From assembly GCA_944388125.1 (NCBI GenBank), contig CALXHO010000014.1:1-44663 (forward strand): DNA of 44,663 bases, read 5' to 3'. Under the pieces are notes generated by a model. That model was not told where the DNA came from, made no database searches, and saw only the letters and a list, made by a program, of their open reading frames with translations. Position 1 is the first letter of the stretch, and each line of letters begins with the position of its first letter. The DNA is from an uncultured Gemmiger sp. (GTDB lineage: Bacteria; Bacillota; Clostridia; Oscillospirales; Ruminococcaceae). The position numbers were made by a program, and so were the translations under genes. Below are positions 9,157-17,990 of the stretch, one piece after another.

Positions 9157-10098
9157 ATGATGGAAAAGCAAAAACCGGGCAAGGTGCTCATGCTGCCCGT
9201 GGATGCCATAGAGCCGTCGCCCTATCAGGCGCGCACCGCCTTTGACGATACCGAGATCGCCGCCCTGGCGGTGAGCATTCTGCAGAACGGACTGCTGCAG
9301 CCCATCAGCGTGCGGCGGGTGGGCATCCGCAAGTATCAGCTGATCGCCGGGGAGCGGCGGCTGCGGGCCTGCCGTCTGGCCAAGCTGGACCGGGTGCCCG
9401 CCATTCTGGCCGACTGGAACGACTGCGAGAGCGCCGCCCTGGGCCTGTTGGAAAACATCCAGCGCAGCCAGCTGGACCCCTTTGACACCGCCCGGGGCAT
9501 CCGGGAGGTCATCCGGCTGTGGGGCTGCACCCAGGCCGAGGCCGCCCGCCGTCTGGGCCTCAGCCAGCCCGCCCTGGCCAACAAACTGCGGCTGCTCTCC
9601 CTGACCACCGAACAGCAGCAGATCTGCACCGCCAACCATCTCAGCGAGCGCCACGCCCGGGCGGTGCTCCGCCTGCCCGACAGCCGCCGCACCGCCGCCC
9701 TGGAGAAAATCGCCCGGGAGGGCATGAGCGTCCGGGAGGCCGATAAGCTGGTGGAGACCATGCTCACCGCCCCACCGGGGGAGGCATCCCCCTGCCGCAA
9801 GACCACCCCCATGGTGCGGGATGTGCGGCTTTTCGTCAACACGCTGCAGCACGCCGTGGACCTGATGGCCCAGAAAGGCATTCCCGCCACCACCACCTGC
9901 GGCAAGCGGGACGGATGCCTGGAATACATCGTCCGCATTCCGGTGGAGGCCGCGGAAAATCCGCCCCTGACCCTGCCGGCGCCCATCCTCACCGTAAGCC
10001 CCGCTGCCGGGGAGGGAGAGAGCCTTTCCCCGGAGGAGGACACCGCCCCGCCGGAATCTCCCGCCGAACCCGCAGCAGCGGTCTGTTCCGCTGACTGA
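9157..10098 (+). CDS. noc: Noc-like ParB-family protein
   Basis: A 313-residue ParB/Spo0J-type protein. The N-terminal domain has the CTP-binding signature LIAGERRLRA (about residues 62-71) and LLENIQRSQLDPFDTA. A helix-turn-helix follows (TQAEAARRLGLSQPALANKLR, about 124-144, read in two parts). The segment RDVRLFVNTLQHAVDLMAQKGI near residue 225 resembles the Noc C-terminal region. Gene position after rsmG and before parA is that of noc in Bacillus, whose product spreads from its own DNA sites and blocks division over the nucleoid. Because parB is also present downstream, this is the paralogue. The last 50 residues are Pro/Glu-rich. ATG 9157 has GGAGGG at 9143-9148. Plain ParB is the alternative. 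Confidence 0.78.
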   Translation: MMEKQKPGKVLMLPVDAIEPSPYQARTAFDDTEIAALAVSILQNGLLQPISVRRVGIRKYQLIAGERRLRACRLAKLDRVPAILADWNDCESAALGLLENIQRSQLDPFDTARGIREVIRLWGCTQAEAARRLGLSQPALANKLRLLSLTTEQQQICTANHLSERHARAVLRLPDSRRTAALEKIAREGMSVREADKLVETMLTAPPGEASPCRKTTPMVRDVRLFVNTLQHAVDLMAQKGIPATTTCGKRDGCLEYIVRIPVEAAENPPLTLPAPILTVSPAAGEGESLSPEEDTAPPESPAEPAAAVCSAD

Positions 10099-10150
10099 TG
10101 CTGGCCGGACTGCTTTTTCTCCCGCCACCCCCAATCCATTTCCCATATAC

Positions 10151-10195
10151 CGCAGATCCCCCCGCCGGACGCTCTGTCCTGCGGGGGGATCTGCG
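10151..10195. terminator. Terminator between noc and the convergent carboxypeptidase gene
   Basis: A perfect 15-bp inverted repeat (CGCAGATCCCCCCGC at 10151-10165 with its complement at 10181-10195) and a short T-rich tail. It lies in the 186-bp gap between two convergent genes. Confidence 0.8.
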
Positions 10196-10284
10196 TTTGT
10201 GTGGGGAAACTGCGGATGGTTTGCGGGTGACAACAAAGCGGTCTTGTCCAGCCGCCGGCAGGGGATGGAAATACGGCCTGGCCG

Positions 10285-11460
10285 TCAGCCGGCCAGAGCA
10301 TCGGACAGGCGCTGATACACGGCGGCGGCGTCCCGGGCATGGGCGGTGTCGGTATGGCTCTGGCCGGGGGCTCCCGCCGTGACCAGGATGTACTCGGCGC
10401 CGTCCGCCTCCGCCAGGGTGGCAAGACAGAGGCCCGCCTCATCGGTAAAGCCGGTCTTGCCCCCCAGCAGGGTCATGCGGCCCAGGTCGGCGTCCTGAAA
10501 CAGGGAAAGGGCCGAGCTGTACACCGTGATGCCGTCGGGGTGGAGGTTGGTGGGGGAGGTGGAGTACCGCGGGGCGGTGAATACCTCCCGGAAGGTGGGG
10601 TTGTCCAGGGCGGCGTCCAGCAGGAGGGCCAGATCCCGCACGGTGGAGCGGTGGTCGCTGTCCTGCAGGCCGGTGGCGTTGACAAAGTGGGTGTTTTCCA
10701 TGCCCAGGTCCCGGGCACGGCGGTTCATGCGATCGGCAAAGGCAGCCTCGCTGCCGTCCAGTGCCTGCGCAATGGCGGCGCAGCACTCCGCCCCCGAGGG
10801 CAGCATGGCGCCGTAGAGAAGATCCCGCACCGTCACCACCTCCCCGGGCTCAAAGCCCGCCAGGGAGGCGTTGGCCGCCCAGAGAGGGGAGAAGAGTTCC
10901 TCGTCCAGGGTGACTGAGGCGTCCAGGTCATCAAAATTTTCGGCGGCCAGCAGGACGGTCATCATCTTGGTGAGGGAGGCGGGGTAGATGGATTCGTCGG
11001 CGTTTTCCTCCCCCAGGACCACACCGCCCCGCCGGAGGAGGATGGCCTCCCGGCTGCTGAGGCCGGACAGATCGACGGCGGGGGAGGCAGAATCCGGGGA
11101 GGTCTCCGCTTCAGAGGAGGACCCGGTAGTGGCAGCGGAAGAATCTGCTTCATTGCTTTGGGAAAGTGCAGCCGGGCCGGGATTTTCTGACGGGTGGGTG
11201 GCCTGCCAGTAGAACCCGATGCCCAGGGCACAGGGCAGCACCACCGCCATGGTGAGGAGAAAGGTGAAAAGAAAGCTGCGCAGCGCCCGGCGCGGCCTGC
11301 GTGACCCGCGGGGACTGGGGGAGGGGCTGCGGGGCTGCCGGACAGCGGTATGCCCGCCCTGTCTGCTGCTGCGTCGAGGGGCGGCCCCTGGCCGGGAAGC
11401 CGGGCGGCGGGCCTGCGGAGCCGAGCGGGAGGGGGAGAGGGAAGATTTTTTGCCCGTCAT
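10285..11460 (-). CDS. D-alanyl-D-alanine carboxypeptidase (peptidase S11)
   Basis: A 391-residue penicillin-binding protein that trims the terminal D-Ala of peptidoglycan stem peptides outside the membrane. It has a very basic, Ser/Pro/Arg-rich cytoplasmic tail of about 60 residues, one membrane anchor (about 62-83) and a Ser/Ala-rich linker. The S11 domain follows with SLTK (active-site SxxK near residue 164), LPSGAECC in the place of SxN, and GKTGFT (KTG motif). The second motif reads Ser-Gly-Ala rather than SxN with Asn, a form I believe is common in clostridial members. It is convergent with noc and divergent from parA. The start at 11460 is supported by AAAGGA eleven bases upstream. Confidence 0.9.
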   Translation of the reverse strand: MTGKKSSLSPSRSAPQARRPASRPGAAPRRSSRQGGHTAVRQPRSPSPSPRGSRRPRRALRSFLFTFLLTMAVVLPCALGIGFYWQATHPSENPGPAALSQSNEADSSAATTGSSSEAETSPDSASPAVDLSGLSSREAILLRRGGVVLGEENADESIYPASLTKMMTVLLAAENFDDLDASVTLDEELFSPLWAANASLAGFEPGEVVTVRDLLYGAMLPSGAECCAAIAQALDGSEAAFADRMNRRARDLGMENTHFVNATGLQDSDHRSTVRDLALLLDAALDNPTFREVFTAPRYSTSPTNLHPDGITVYSSALSLFQDADLGRMTLLGGKTGFTDEAGLCLATLAEADGAEYILVTAGAPGQSHTDTAHARDAAAVYQRLSDALAG

Positions 11461-12137
11461 GTTGCGGTCATTCCTTTCTGACTGGTTTGGGTCAGGACCT
11501 GCTGACCTGTGCGCCCATAGGGTGCTTTGGGTATGCTTTCAGTCTAACAGGGAAGCCACGAAAATACCTTGAGAAAACCTTGCGGCGGGCTTGTGTTTGT
11601 GTGGCGTTTGGCACCGGCTTGTAAATGTTCCACGTGGAACATTTTCACGGGATCCGTAAGGCATGAGGGATAACAGGCCGGACAGGGGAGGAAGGGGGGT
11701 AGACCGTGAGAGAACCTGCCGGGCCAGAGTCTTTTCTTGTAACAAGGGGCCTTGCCCATGGCGGCAGCCCGGGAAGATTTGCGGCCCTAAGGAAAAAGAA
11801 GAAGCCCTGTCATCAGGCGGCGGCTTGCGGGGCCCAGCCGCCACACAAATCCGGGAGGCCGGGGTCGGGCCTGAAACCAACTGCCCGCCTCCCCAAACAT
11901 CTCCTGCCTTCCCAAAGAAAAAATCCGCCTCCCACCCCTCCCAAAACACAAAAAACAGAAAAAAATCACCCCATTTCCCGCCAAAATCGAAATTTGCCGC
12001 CCCCAAGCCCCCTCAAACCCCGGAAAAAACGCAAAAATTATGCTTCTGCCCTTTTTATTGGCCGCTTCCTGTGCTATAATTTTAGCATTGACGCAATCCG
12101 TAAACCGGCACAATGGGAAAGGAAAGGTACAGGCTCA
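11461..12137. other. Divergent spacer upstream of parA
   Basis: A 677-bp gap between the carboxypeptidase and parA. It holds a parS site (11623-11644) and a -10-like TATAAT at 12075-12080. The latter has TTTTTA as a possible -35, 17 bp upstream of it and about 60 bp before the parA start. The stretch 11870-12040 is pyrimidine/purine-biased (C and A rich) and shows no gene. Confidence 0.5.
11623..11644. promoter_or_regulatory. parS site upstream of parA
   Basis: The same perfect palindrome as in rsmG, core TGTTCCACGTGGAACA at 11626-11641. It lies 3.5 kb from the first site and 0.5 kb upstream of parAB, where ParB loading is expected. Confidence 0.93.
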
Positions 12138-12905
12138 ATGGCAAAAGTCGTGGCAGTGGCAAACCAAAAGGGCGGTGTGGGCAAAACCACCACCGTCGTC
12201 AACCTGTCGTCCTGCATCGCAGCGCTGGGCAAAAAAGTCCTCGTCGTCGATCTGGACCCCCAGGGCAACACCACATCGGGCTACGGCGTGGCCAAACATA
12301 CCGTCACCGCCAGCATCTATTCCTGCCTGCTGGGCGAGACCGACGTGCGGGAAGCCATCGTCAAGACCCAGTTCAACGCCGACATCATCCCCTCCAACAC
12401 CGAGCTGGCCGGCGCCGGCATCGAACTGGTGTCGATGGAACGCCGGGAATTCTGCCTGCGGTCGGCGCTGGCCCCCGTGGTGCCGCTGTACGACTATATC
12501 TTCATCGACTGCCCGCCGTCGCTGGATCTGCTCACCCTCAACGGACTGTGCGCCTGCGATACCGTGCTCATCCCCATCCAGTGCGAATACTACGCTCTGG
12601 AAGGCCTCTCTGAACTGATGAACACCCTCAAGACGGTGCGCAAAAAATACAACCGCTACCTGGACATTGAGGGCGTCCTCTTCACCATGTACGCAGGCCG
12701 CCTCAACCTCACCATGCAGGTGGTGTCCCAGGTCAAGAAATACTACGGCAACAAGGTGTACAAGAGCGTGATCCCCCGCACCGTCCGCCTGTCCGAGGCC
12801 CCCAGCTTCGGCATGCCCATCAACTTCTATGAACCCAACGGCAAGGGCTGCGAAGCCTACATGGCCATGGCCCGGGAATTCCTGGCCGCCAACGAAAAAG
12901 ACTGA
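12138..12905 (+). CDS. parA: Chromosome-partitioning ATPase ParA (Soj)
   Basis: A 255-residue deviant Walker ATPase. KGGVGKTT at residues 11-18 is the P-loop with the signature lysine. VVDLDPQGNTTSGYG and IDCPPSLDLLTLN are the Walker A' and B regions. The C-terminus contains the family segment VIPRTVRLSEAPSFGMPI. It acts with ParB-parS in origin segregation and, as Soj, can also regulate DnaA. The frame is open far upstream, but ATG 12138 gives the conserved N-terminus MAKVVAVANQKGG. parB follows 31 bp later with the same orientation, forming the parAB operon. Confidence 0.97.
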   Translation: MAKVVAVANQKGGVGKTTTVVNLSSCIAALGKKVLVVDLDPQGNTTSGYGVAKHTVTASIYSCLLGETDVREAIVKTQFNADIIPSNTELAGAGIELVSMERREFCLRSALAPVVPLYDYIFIDCPPSLDLLTLNGLCACDTVLIPIQCEYYALEGLSELMNTLKTVRKKYNRYLDIEGVLFTMYAGRLNLTMQVVSQVKKYYGNKVYKSVIPRTVRLSEAPSFGMPINFYEPNGKGCEAYMAMAREFLAANEKD

Positions 12906-12936
12906 TCCCATACCGGGAAGAAAGGGGTAATCGAGA

Positions 12937-13830
12937 ATGCCAAGACCCAAAGGCGGACTGGGCAGAGGCCTGGACAGCCTGTTTGCCGACCTGCCGGAAC
13001 CTTCCGCCGACGACGCATCGGTGACCAGCCTCCCTGTGCGGGAGATCGAGCCCGACCCCGAACAGCCCCGCAAAACCTTTGACGAGACCACCCTGGCCGA
13101 GCTCTCCCAGAGCATCGCCGAGAACGGTCTGCTTCAGCCCATTGCGGTGCGGCCCAAAAAGGCGGGCCCCGGCTACATCATCATCGCGGGGGAGCGGCGC
13201 TGGCGTGCCGCCCGGATGGCGGGGCTGGACGAGGTGCCGGTGCTCATCAAGGACGTCACCGACGAACAGGCCGCCGCCCTGGCCCTGATCGAGAACCTGC
13301 AGCGGGAGGACCTGGACCCCATCGAGGAGGCCGAGGGCTGCCAGCAGCTCATCGACAAATACGGCCTCACCCAGGAGACCGCCGCCAAGCGGCTGGGCAA
13401 GAGCCGCAGCGCCCTGGCCAACACCCTGCGCCTGCTGGCCCTGCCCGACCCGGTGCGCCAGCAGGTCCGCACCGGCAAGCTGAGCACCGGCCACGCCAAA
13501 GCCCTGCTGGGCCTGTCCGATCCCGGCCTCATCGAATCCGCCGCCCAGCAGATCGAGGCCAAGGGCATGAACGTCCGCCAGACCGAAGCCCTCTGCCGCC
13601 GTCTGTCCCGCCCGCCCCGGGCACCCAAACCGGCGGAGGATGCCTTCACCCGGCCCAAGATCGCCACCGAGCTGGAAGCCGCCCTCAAGGACGTGACCGG
13701 CAGCGAGGTGCGCATCCAGTACAAGGAGGGCCGGGGCACGCTGCAGATCGACTTTTACTCCGACGCCCAGCTCTCCAAATTTGCCGAGCTGCTGGGTCAG
13801 TACGATCCCGAGTCCGCCGACGACGTATAA
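12937..13830 (+). CDS. parB: Chromosome-partitioning protein ParB (Spo0J)
   Basis: A 297-residue CTP-dependent DNA clamp that loads at parS. The first 17 residues (KGGLGRGLDSLF) are the classical ParA-activating tail, absent from the noc-like paralogue. GERRWRAARMAG (about 85-96) and LIENLQREDLDPIEEA are the CTP-binding and spreading boxes. LTQETAAKRLGKSRSALANT is the helix-turn-helix. The C-terminal dimerisation domain ends IDFYSDAQLSKFAELLGQ. Start ATG 12937 follows GAAAGGGG. Confidence 0.97.
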   Translation: MPRPKGGLGRGLDSLFADLPEPSADDASVTSLPVREIEPDPEQPRKTFDETTLAELSQSIAENGLLQPIAVRPKKAGPGYIIIAGERRWRAARMAGLDEVPVLIKDVTDEQAAALALIENLQREDLDPIEEAEGCQQLIDKYGLTQETAAKRLGKSRSALANTLRLLALPDPVRQQVRTGKLSTGHAKALLGLSDPGLIESAAQQIEAKGMNVRQTEALCRRLSRPPRAPKPAEDAFTRPKIATELEAALKDVTGSEVRIQYKEGRGTLQIDFYSDAQLSKFAELLGQYDPESADDV

Positions 13831-13897
13831 AGCCGCAGAAGCATAGAACCCCAGTAATTCCGATTCAAATTCACAGTCACTGAAGGAGTGGGAAACC

Positions 13898-15208
13898 ATG
13901 TTGGATATCCGTTTTGTCCGGGAACATCCCGACGAGGTCAAGGAGAACATCAAGAAGAAATTCCAGGACGCCAAGCTGCCCCTGGTGGACGAGGTCATCG
14001 CCCTGGACGCCGAGTACCGCGCGGCCATCGGTGAGGCGGACGGCCTGCGCGCCAACCGCAACAAGCTGTCCAAGCAGATCGGCATGCTCATGGGTCAGGC
14101 CAAGAAGGACCCCTCCAAGGCTGCCGAGGCCGAGGAAGTGAAGAAGCAGGTCACCGCCCAGGCCGACCGTCTGAAGGAGCTGGAAGCCAAGGAGGACGAG
14201 CTCAAGGCCCGCATCCAGGAGATCATGTACACCATCCCCCAGATGATCGACCCCAGCGTGCCCATCGGCCCCGACGACAGCTATAATGTGGAAGTCCAGC
14301 GCTTCGGCGAGCCGGTGGTGCCCGACTATCCCATCCCGTACCATGTGGACATCATGGAGAGCTTCGACGGCATCGACCTGGACGCCGCCGGCCGGGTGGC
14401 GGGCAACGGCTTCTACTACCTGCTGGGCGACATCGCCCGCCTGCATGAGGCTGTCCTGGCCTATGCCCGGGACTTCATGATCGACAAGGGCTTCACCTAC
14501 GTGATCCCGCCCTTCATGATCCACGGCAACGTGGTGCAGGGCGTCATGTCCTTCCCCGAGATGGACGCCATGATGTACAAGATCGAGGGCGAGGACCTGT
14601 ACCTGATCGGCACCTCCGAGCACTCGATGATCGGCCGCTTCATCGACCAGACGCTGGACGGCGCCAAGCTGCCCCTGACCCTCACCAGCTACTCGCCCTG
14701 CTTCCGCAAGGAGAAGGGCGCCCACGGCATCGAGGAGCGCGGCGTCTACCGCATCCATCAGTTCGAGAAGCAGGAGATGATTGTCGTCTGCAAGCCGGAG
14801 GACAGCATGGCCTGGTACGACAAGCTGTGGCATAACTCGGTGGAGCTGTTCCGCTCCATGGAGATTCCCGTCCGCCAGCTGGACTGCTGCTCCGGCGACC
14901 TGGCCGACCTGAAGGTCAAGAGCTGCGACATTGAGGCCTGGAGCCCCCGCCAGCAGAAGTACTTCGAGGTGTGCAGCTGCTCCAACCTGGGCGACGCCCA
15001 GGCCCGCCGCCTGCGCATCCGCTACAAGGACGAGAACGGCAAGACCCAGTTTGCCCACACCCTCAACAACACCTGCGTGGCCCCGCCCCGCATGCTGATT
15101 GCCTTCCTGGAGAACCATCTCCAGGCCGACGGCACCGTCACCATCCCCGAGGTCCTGCGCCCCTACATGGGCGGCAAGGCCCTGCTGGTGCCCAACAAGA
15201 ACAAGTAA
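13898..15208 (+). CDS. serS: Seryl-tRNA synthetase
   Basis: A 436-residue class II synthetase charging tRNA-Ser. The N-terminal coiled-coil arm (about residues 30-110) is rich in Lys/Glu/Ala, and the catalytic core follows. Motif 2 is seen as SPCFRKEKGAHGIEERGVYR with HQFEKQEM. The motif 3 region reads FAHTLNNTCVAPPRMLIAFLEN and then PEVLRPYMGG. The wording of motif 3 (HTLNNT...PPRML) differs from the ALNGSG...GRTLVA form of many bacterial enzymes and marks a clostridial subtype. ATG 13898 has GAAGGAG upstream. Its position after parB is shared with other Firmicutes origin regions. Confidence 0.96.
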   Translation: MLDIRFVREHPDEVKENIKKKFQDAKLPLVDEVIALDAEYRAAIGEADGLRANRNKLSKQIGMLMGQAKKDPSKAAEAEEVKKQVTAQADRLKELEAKEDELKARIQEIMYTIPQMIDPSVPIGPDDSYNVEVQRFGEPVVPDYPIPYHVDIMESFDGIDLDAAGRVAGNGFYYLLGDIARLHEAVLAYARDFMIDKGFTYVIPPFMIHGNVVQGVMSFPEMDAMMYKIEGEDLYLIGTSEHSMIGRFIDQTLDGAKLPLTLTSYSPCFRKEKGAHGIEERGVYRIHQFEKQEMIVVCKPEDSMAWYDKLWHNSVELFRSMEIPVRQLDCCSGDLADLKVKSCDIEAWSPRQQKYFEVCSCSNLGDAQARRLRIRYKDENGKTQFAHTLNNTCVAPPRMLIAFLENHLQADGTVTIPEVLRPYMGGKALLVPNKNK

Positions 15209-15235
15209 TTCTGCGCGTTTCCTGCCCAGAACCAG

Positions 15236-15279
15236 GCGGGGCGTCTTTCCTCCTTCGGGAGGGGGACGCCCCGCTTTTT
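15236..15279 (+). terminator. Terminator after serS
   Basis: GCGGGGCGTC (15236-15245) pairs with GACGCCCCGC (15265-15274), with an inner TCCTCC/GGAGGG pairing, then TTTTT. The rest of the spacer to 15524 has a second hairpin but no gene. Confidence 0.9.
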
Positions 15280-15336
15280 GCTTTTCCGGGCACCGACGGC
15301 AGGGGAGAGCCCTGCCCTGACCCCTCCGCACAGAAG

Positions 15337-15386
15337 AAAACGGCCTCCCGGTCAGGCAGTGTGCCCGGCCGGAAAGCCGTTTTTTC
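15337..15386 (+). terminator. Second hairpin with T-run after serS
   Basis: AAAACGGC (15337-15344) pairs with GCCGTTTT (15376-15383), with a GC-rich inner part, followed by T-rich sequence. Probably a backup terminator. No promoter is evident between it and serS. Confidence 0.6.
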
Positions 15387-15524
15387 TTATGAAGCCAAAG
15401 GTTCCGGATTTCTTTTCCCGTCCCAGTAATTCCATGGAGCATCTGATGCACCACGTCCAAAACCGGCTGGCCTCCATTACTGGAAAAGGCGAGAAAATAT
15501 CCCCATCTTTTTTCTGTTCTTTCG

Positions 15525-15875
15525 TTATTTTCTCAGAATCTTGTCCATTGCTTTTCCCTTGGCCAGCTCGTCCACCAGCTTGTCCAGATACCGCACTTCC
15601 CGGAGAAATTCATCTTCGATTTTCTCCACCCGCACCCCGCAGACGGTGCCGGTAATCTTGCACCGGTTTGGATTTTTGGCCGGGGCGTCCCGGAAGAATT
15701 CCCCGTAACAGATGCCGCTGCCGGCCAGGGTGTGGATCTGCTCCGGGGTGTAGCCGGTCAGCCAGGAGATGACGGTGTCCACCTCGGCACGGGTGCGGCC
15801 TTTCCGCTCCGCCTTGTTTACAAGCAGTTGATATACCTTTGAAAATTCCATTCTGTATAATTTGTCGTTGGTCAC
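15525..15875 (-). CDS. DUF2200 family protein
   Basis: A 116-residue protein matching DUF2200 along its whole length: KAERKGRTRAEVDTVISWLTGY, then the conserved PAKNPNRCKITGTVCGVRVE and the end YLDKLVDELAKGKAMDKILRK. The family is widespread in bacteria, small and cytoplasmic, and its function is unknown. GTG 15875 is taken as the start because GGGAGGG lies eight bases upstream and MTNDKLYRMEF aligns with the family N-terminus. It stands alone, convergent with serS. Confidence 0.9.
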   Translation of the reverse strand: MTNDKLYRMEFSKVYQLLVNKAERKGRTRAEVDTVISWLTGYTPEQIHTLAGSGICYGEFFRDAPAKNPNRCKITGTVCGVRVEKIEDEFLREVRYLDKLVDELAKGKAMDKILRK

Positions 15876-16025
15876 GGCACAGCCCTCCCGCAGCGTTTTT
15901 TTTCATTGTACCATGGCCGGAATGCCGGGTAAAGACAGGGCGGACGGGGGAGAAAGGGGAGGGGCCTCCGCCTGCCCTGCGGGGCAAAAAACGGGGTCCT
16001 CTGCCATTAAATTTTGGATTTGCCC

Positions 16026-16054
16026 TTGCATCGGGAAAAATCCCGTGCTATAAT
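16026..16054 (+). promoter_or_regulatory. Strong sigma-A promoter with palindromic spacer
   Basis: TTGCAT (16026-16031), a 17-bp spacer, then consensus TATAAT (16049-16054). The spacer contains a small dyad, CGGGA...TCCCG (16032-16045), that could be an operator. The gap from 15876 otherwise shows nothing. Confidence 0.75.
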
Positions 16055-16060
16055 ACGGAT

Positions 16061-16145
16061 ACTCTCCTTTTTGAGAGCTTACAACAGAAGGATCTCATCA
16101 ACTGCACAATGATCTTACGGGATCAGTGTGCAGTTTTTTATTTTT
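16061..16145 (+). ncRNA. Short leader RNA or attenuator
   Basis: Starting just downstream of the strong promoter, a CTCTC/GAGAG hairpin (16062-16077) is followed by a near-perfect 15-bp terminator stem (16100-16114 with 16121-16135, one mismatch) and a T-rich run. The transcript would be about 80 nt if terminated. The gene starting at 16180 has its own AAAGGAG site 11 nt before its ATG, so this may be an attenuated leader or a free small RNA. I do not recognise a riboswitch class. Confidence 0.55.
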
Positions 16146-16179
16146 CACTTCTGTTTTGCCTTGAAAGGAGAATGTATCA

Positions 16180-16554
16180 ATGAACAAGAAAATTGAATAC
16201 GCAGGCATCGGCTGCACCGTCTCCACCACCGACAAGACCACGGTGGACACCGGCGGCCTTCCCCTGGACCCCCACGTGGTCGAATACGCCGCCTGGCGCT
16301 GGCTGTACCGCTGCCAGGCACTGAAAAAACCTCTCTGTCTGTTGTCCCTTCAGTTCCGTCTGGGCAAGACCCGGCGCAAATCCATGCGGTTGTGCGTCAC
16401 CCTGCCCGCGTCGGCCGCCGGTCTGCCGGGCGGCGGCTGGCTCCATCTGATTCTGGTGATTTCCTCCGGTGTGACCATCGCCTCGGTGAGCCGGTCGGAC
16501 CGGCGCCAGATCACCGGCATCTCCCGTCATATCCGCCGCGTGGTGTTCCACTGA
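16180..16554 (+). CDS. Unrecognised 124-residue protein
   Basis: It begins MNKKIEYAGIGCTVSTTDKTTVDTGG after an AAGGAG site. The middle is rich in Leu, Arg and Cys (WRWLYRCQALKKPLCLLSLQFRL), and the end is basic (SRSDRRQITGISRHIRRVVFH). A moderately hydrophobic stretch (LHLILVISSGVTIASV) might be a membrane segment or a strand of a globular core. I recognise no family. It is downstream of the strong promoter at 16026 and the leader hairpin, so its expression may be attenuated. The lipoprotein gene follows 109 bp later. Confidence 0.6.
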   Translation: MNKKIEYAGIGCTVSTTDKTTVDTGGLPLDPHVVEYAAWRWLYRCQALKKPLCLLSLQFRLGKTRRKSMRLCVTLPASAAGLPGGGWLHLILVISSGVTIASVSRSDRRQITGISRHIRRVVFH

Positions 16555-16663
16555 GCGGACGGCAGGGAAGAGATCCTTGAAAACAGAATATTTTTCAGTT
16601 GTTTCCGTGAACTTCCTGTCCTTTTGGGACCTATCATGGAATTGGAAAGAGAGGTAAGGAATC

Positions 16664-17977
16664 ATGAAATTGTTTGCGAAACTGAGTACTTTGTTTCTGG
16701 CGGCGGCCCTGTTTCTGACGGGCTGCGGGACCAGCATCACCGGCCTGACGCTGGACCTGCCCCAGACCATGGAGCGGGGCAGCACCCTGTCTGCCACGCC
16801 GGAATATGCATACAGCGGAGATACCCCGGAAGCCGCCCGGGCGGAGGAACTGGCGGACAAGCTGGACCTGAGCTGGACTTCCAGCGACCCGTCGGTGGTG
16901 ACGGTGGACGGGGCGGGCAACCTGACGGCGGTGAAGCCCGGCACCGCCGAGGTGGCCCTGTCCAGCGGGGACGGAAAGCTGACGGCCAGCAGTGTGATCC
17001 GGGTGGTGGTCAGCCCCACCGGCCTGACCCTGCCCCAGACGCTGACCCTGACCGAGGGCGGGGAACCCCAGTCCGCCGCGGCGGTGGTGGAGCCCGCCGA
17101 CGCCACCGACTATATTGTGAACTACCGTTCTTCGGACGACAGCATCGTCACGGTGGACGCAGCGGGAACTGTGACCCCCGTGGCGGCGGGGGAAGCCCTG
17201 GTGACCGCCGAGATCCCCGGCAAAGGCCTGGCCGCCACCTGCCATGTGGTGGTGAAACCGGCGCTGAAGGCGCTGCATCTGTCGGAGGACGCCCTCACCC
17301 TGAGCACCGGCAAGACGGAATCCCTCACCCTGACGGCGGAGCCGGAGGAGGCGGAACTTGCCGGGGTGGTGTGGAGCTCCTCGGATGAGGCGGTGGCCAC
17401 GGTGGACGGCGACGGCACCGTCACCGCTGTGGCCGAGGGCAAAGCCACGGTAACGGCCTCTGTGGACGGGGTGGAGGCCTCCTGTGCGGTGACCGTCCGC
17501 GCCCCGGCCCCGGCTGCGGGCAGCGGGTCGGGCAGCAGTTCGGGCAGCGGCAGCGGGGGAAGCTCGGCCCCGGCCGCCAGCACCTCCTACGGGGCTGTGC
17601 CCTTCAGCGACGCCGCAGGGTCGCTGATGTGGTGGGGCATCGACTCCACCGACGATGTGTTCTGGGCGACGCTCAACAACATCAACGCCTACCGGGCGGC
17701 GGTGGGGGTCGCGCCCCTGAGCATTGACTCGGGGCTCACCGCCATCGCGGACCAGCGCTGCTGCGACATGGTGGTGGCGGGCGTCATGAGCCACGACGGC
17801 TACCAGACCCCCGAGATCATCGCCCAGAACTGGAATTCCGCCCAGTCTGTGGTGGATGCCTGGGCCGGAAGCCCCGGACACTACGCCGCCATGACCGACC
17901 CGTCCTACACGGTGTGCGGCATCGGCTGCTGGTTTGAGGAGGGAGGTGCTACCTACTGGTGCGTGACCTTCGGCTGA
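16664..17977 (+). CDS. Surface lipoprotein with Ig-like (BIG2) repeats and a CAP domain
   Basis: A 437-residue protein with a lipoprotein signal ending LFLTGC (lipid Cys 21). Three bacterial Ig-like group 2 repeats follow (about 24-120, 121-202, 203-280), each with the WxSSDxxVxTVDxxGxxTAVxxG pattern. A Ser/Gly/Ala linker (about 283-308) leads to a C-terminal CAP/SCP (PR1-like) domain (about 315-437). This contains NINAYRAAVGVAPLSIDSGL, SHDGY and WAGSPGHYAAM. CAP proteins are secreted, and in bacteria their biochemical role is mostly unknown. Four Cys in the CAP domain could form disulfides. ATG 16664 has GAGGTAAGG upstream. A perfect terminator closes the gene. Confidence 0.92.
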   Translation: MKLFAKLSTLFLAAALFLTGCGTSITGLTLDLPQTMERGSTLSATPEYAYSGDTPEAARAEELADKLDLSWTSSDPSVVTVDGAGNLTAVKPGTAEVALSSGDGKLTASSVIRVVVSPTGLTLPQTLTLTEGGEPQSAAAVVEPADATDYIVNYRSSDDSIVTVDAAGTVTPVAAGEALVTAEIPGKGLAATCHVVVKPALKALHLSEDALTLSTGKTESLTLTAEPEEAELAGVVWSSSDEAVATVDGDGTVTAVAEGKATVTASVDGVEASCAVTVRAPAPAAGSGSGSSSGSGSGGSSAPAASTSYGAVPFSDAAGSLMWWGIDSTDDVFWATLNNINAYRAAVGVAPLSIDSGLTAIADQRCCDMVVAGVMSHDGYQTPEIIAQNWNSAQSVVDAWAGSPGHYAAMTDPSYTVCGIGCWFEEGGATYWCVTFG

Positions 17978-17990
17978 TGCGCCGATAGAT

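Noticed and set aside
13877-15460. A 527-codon minus frame opposite serS
   Set aside because: Shadow of serS. It runs through the serS terminator.
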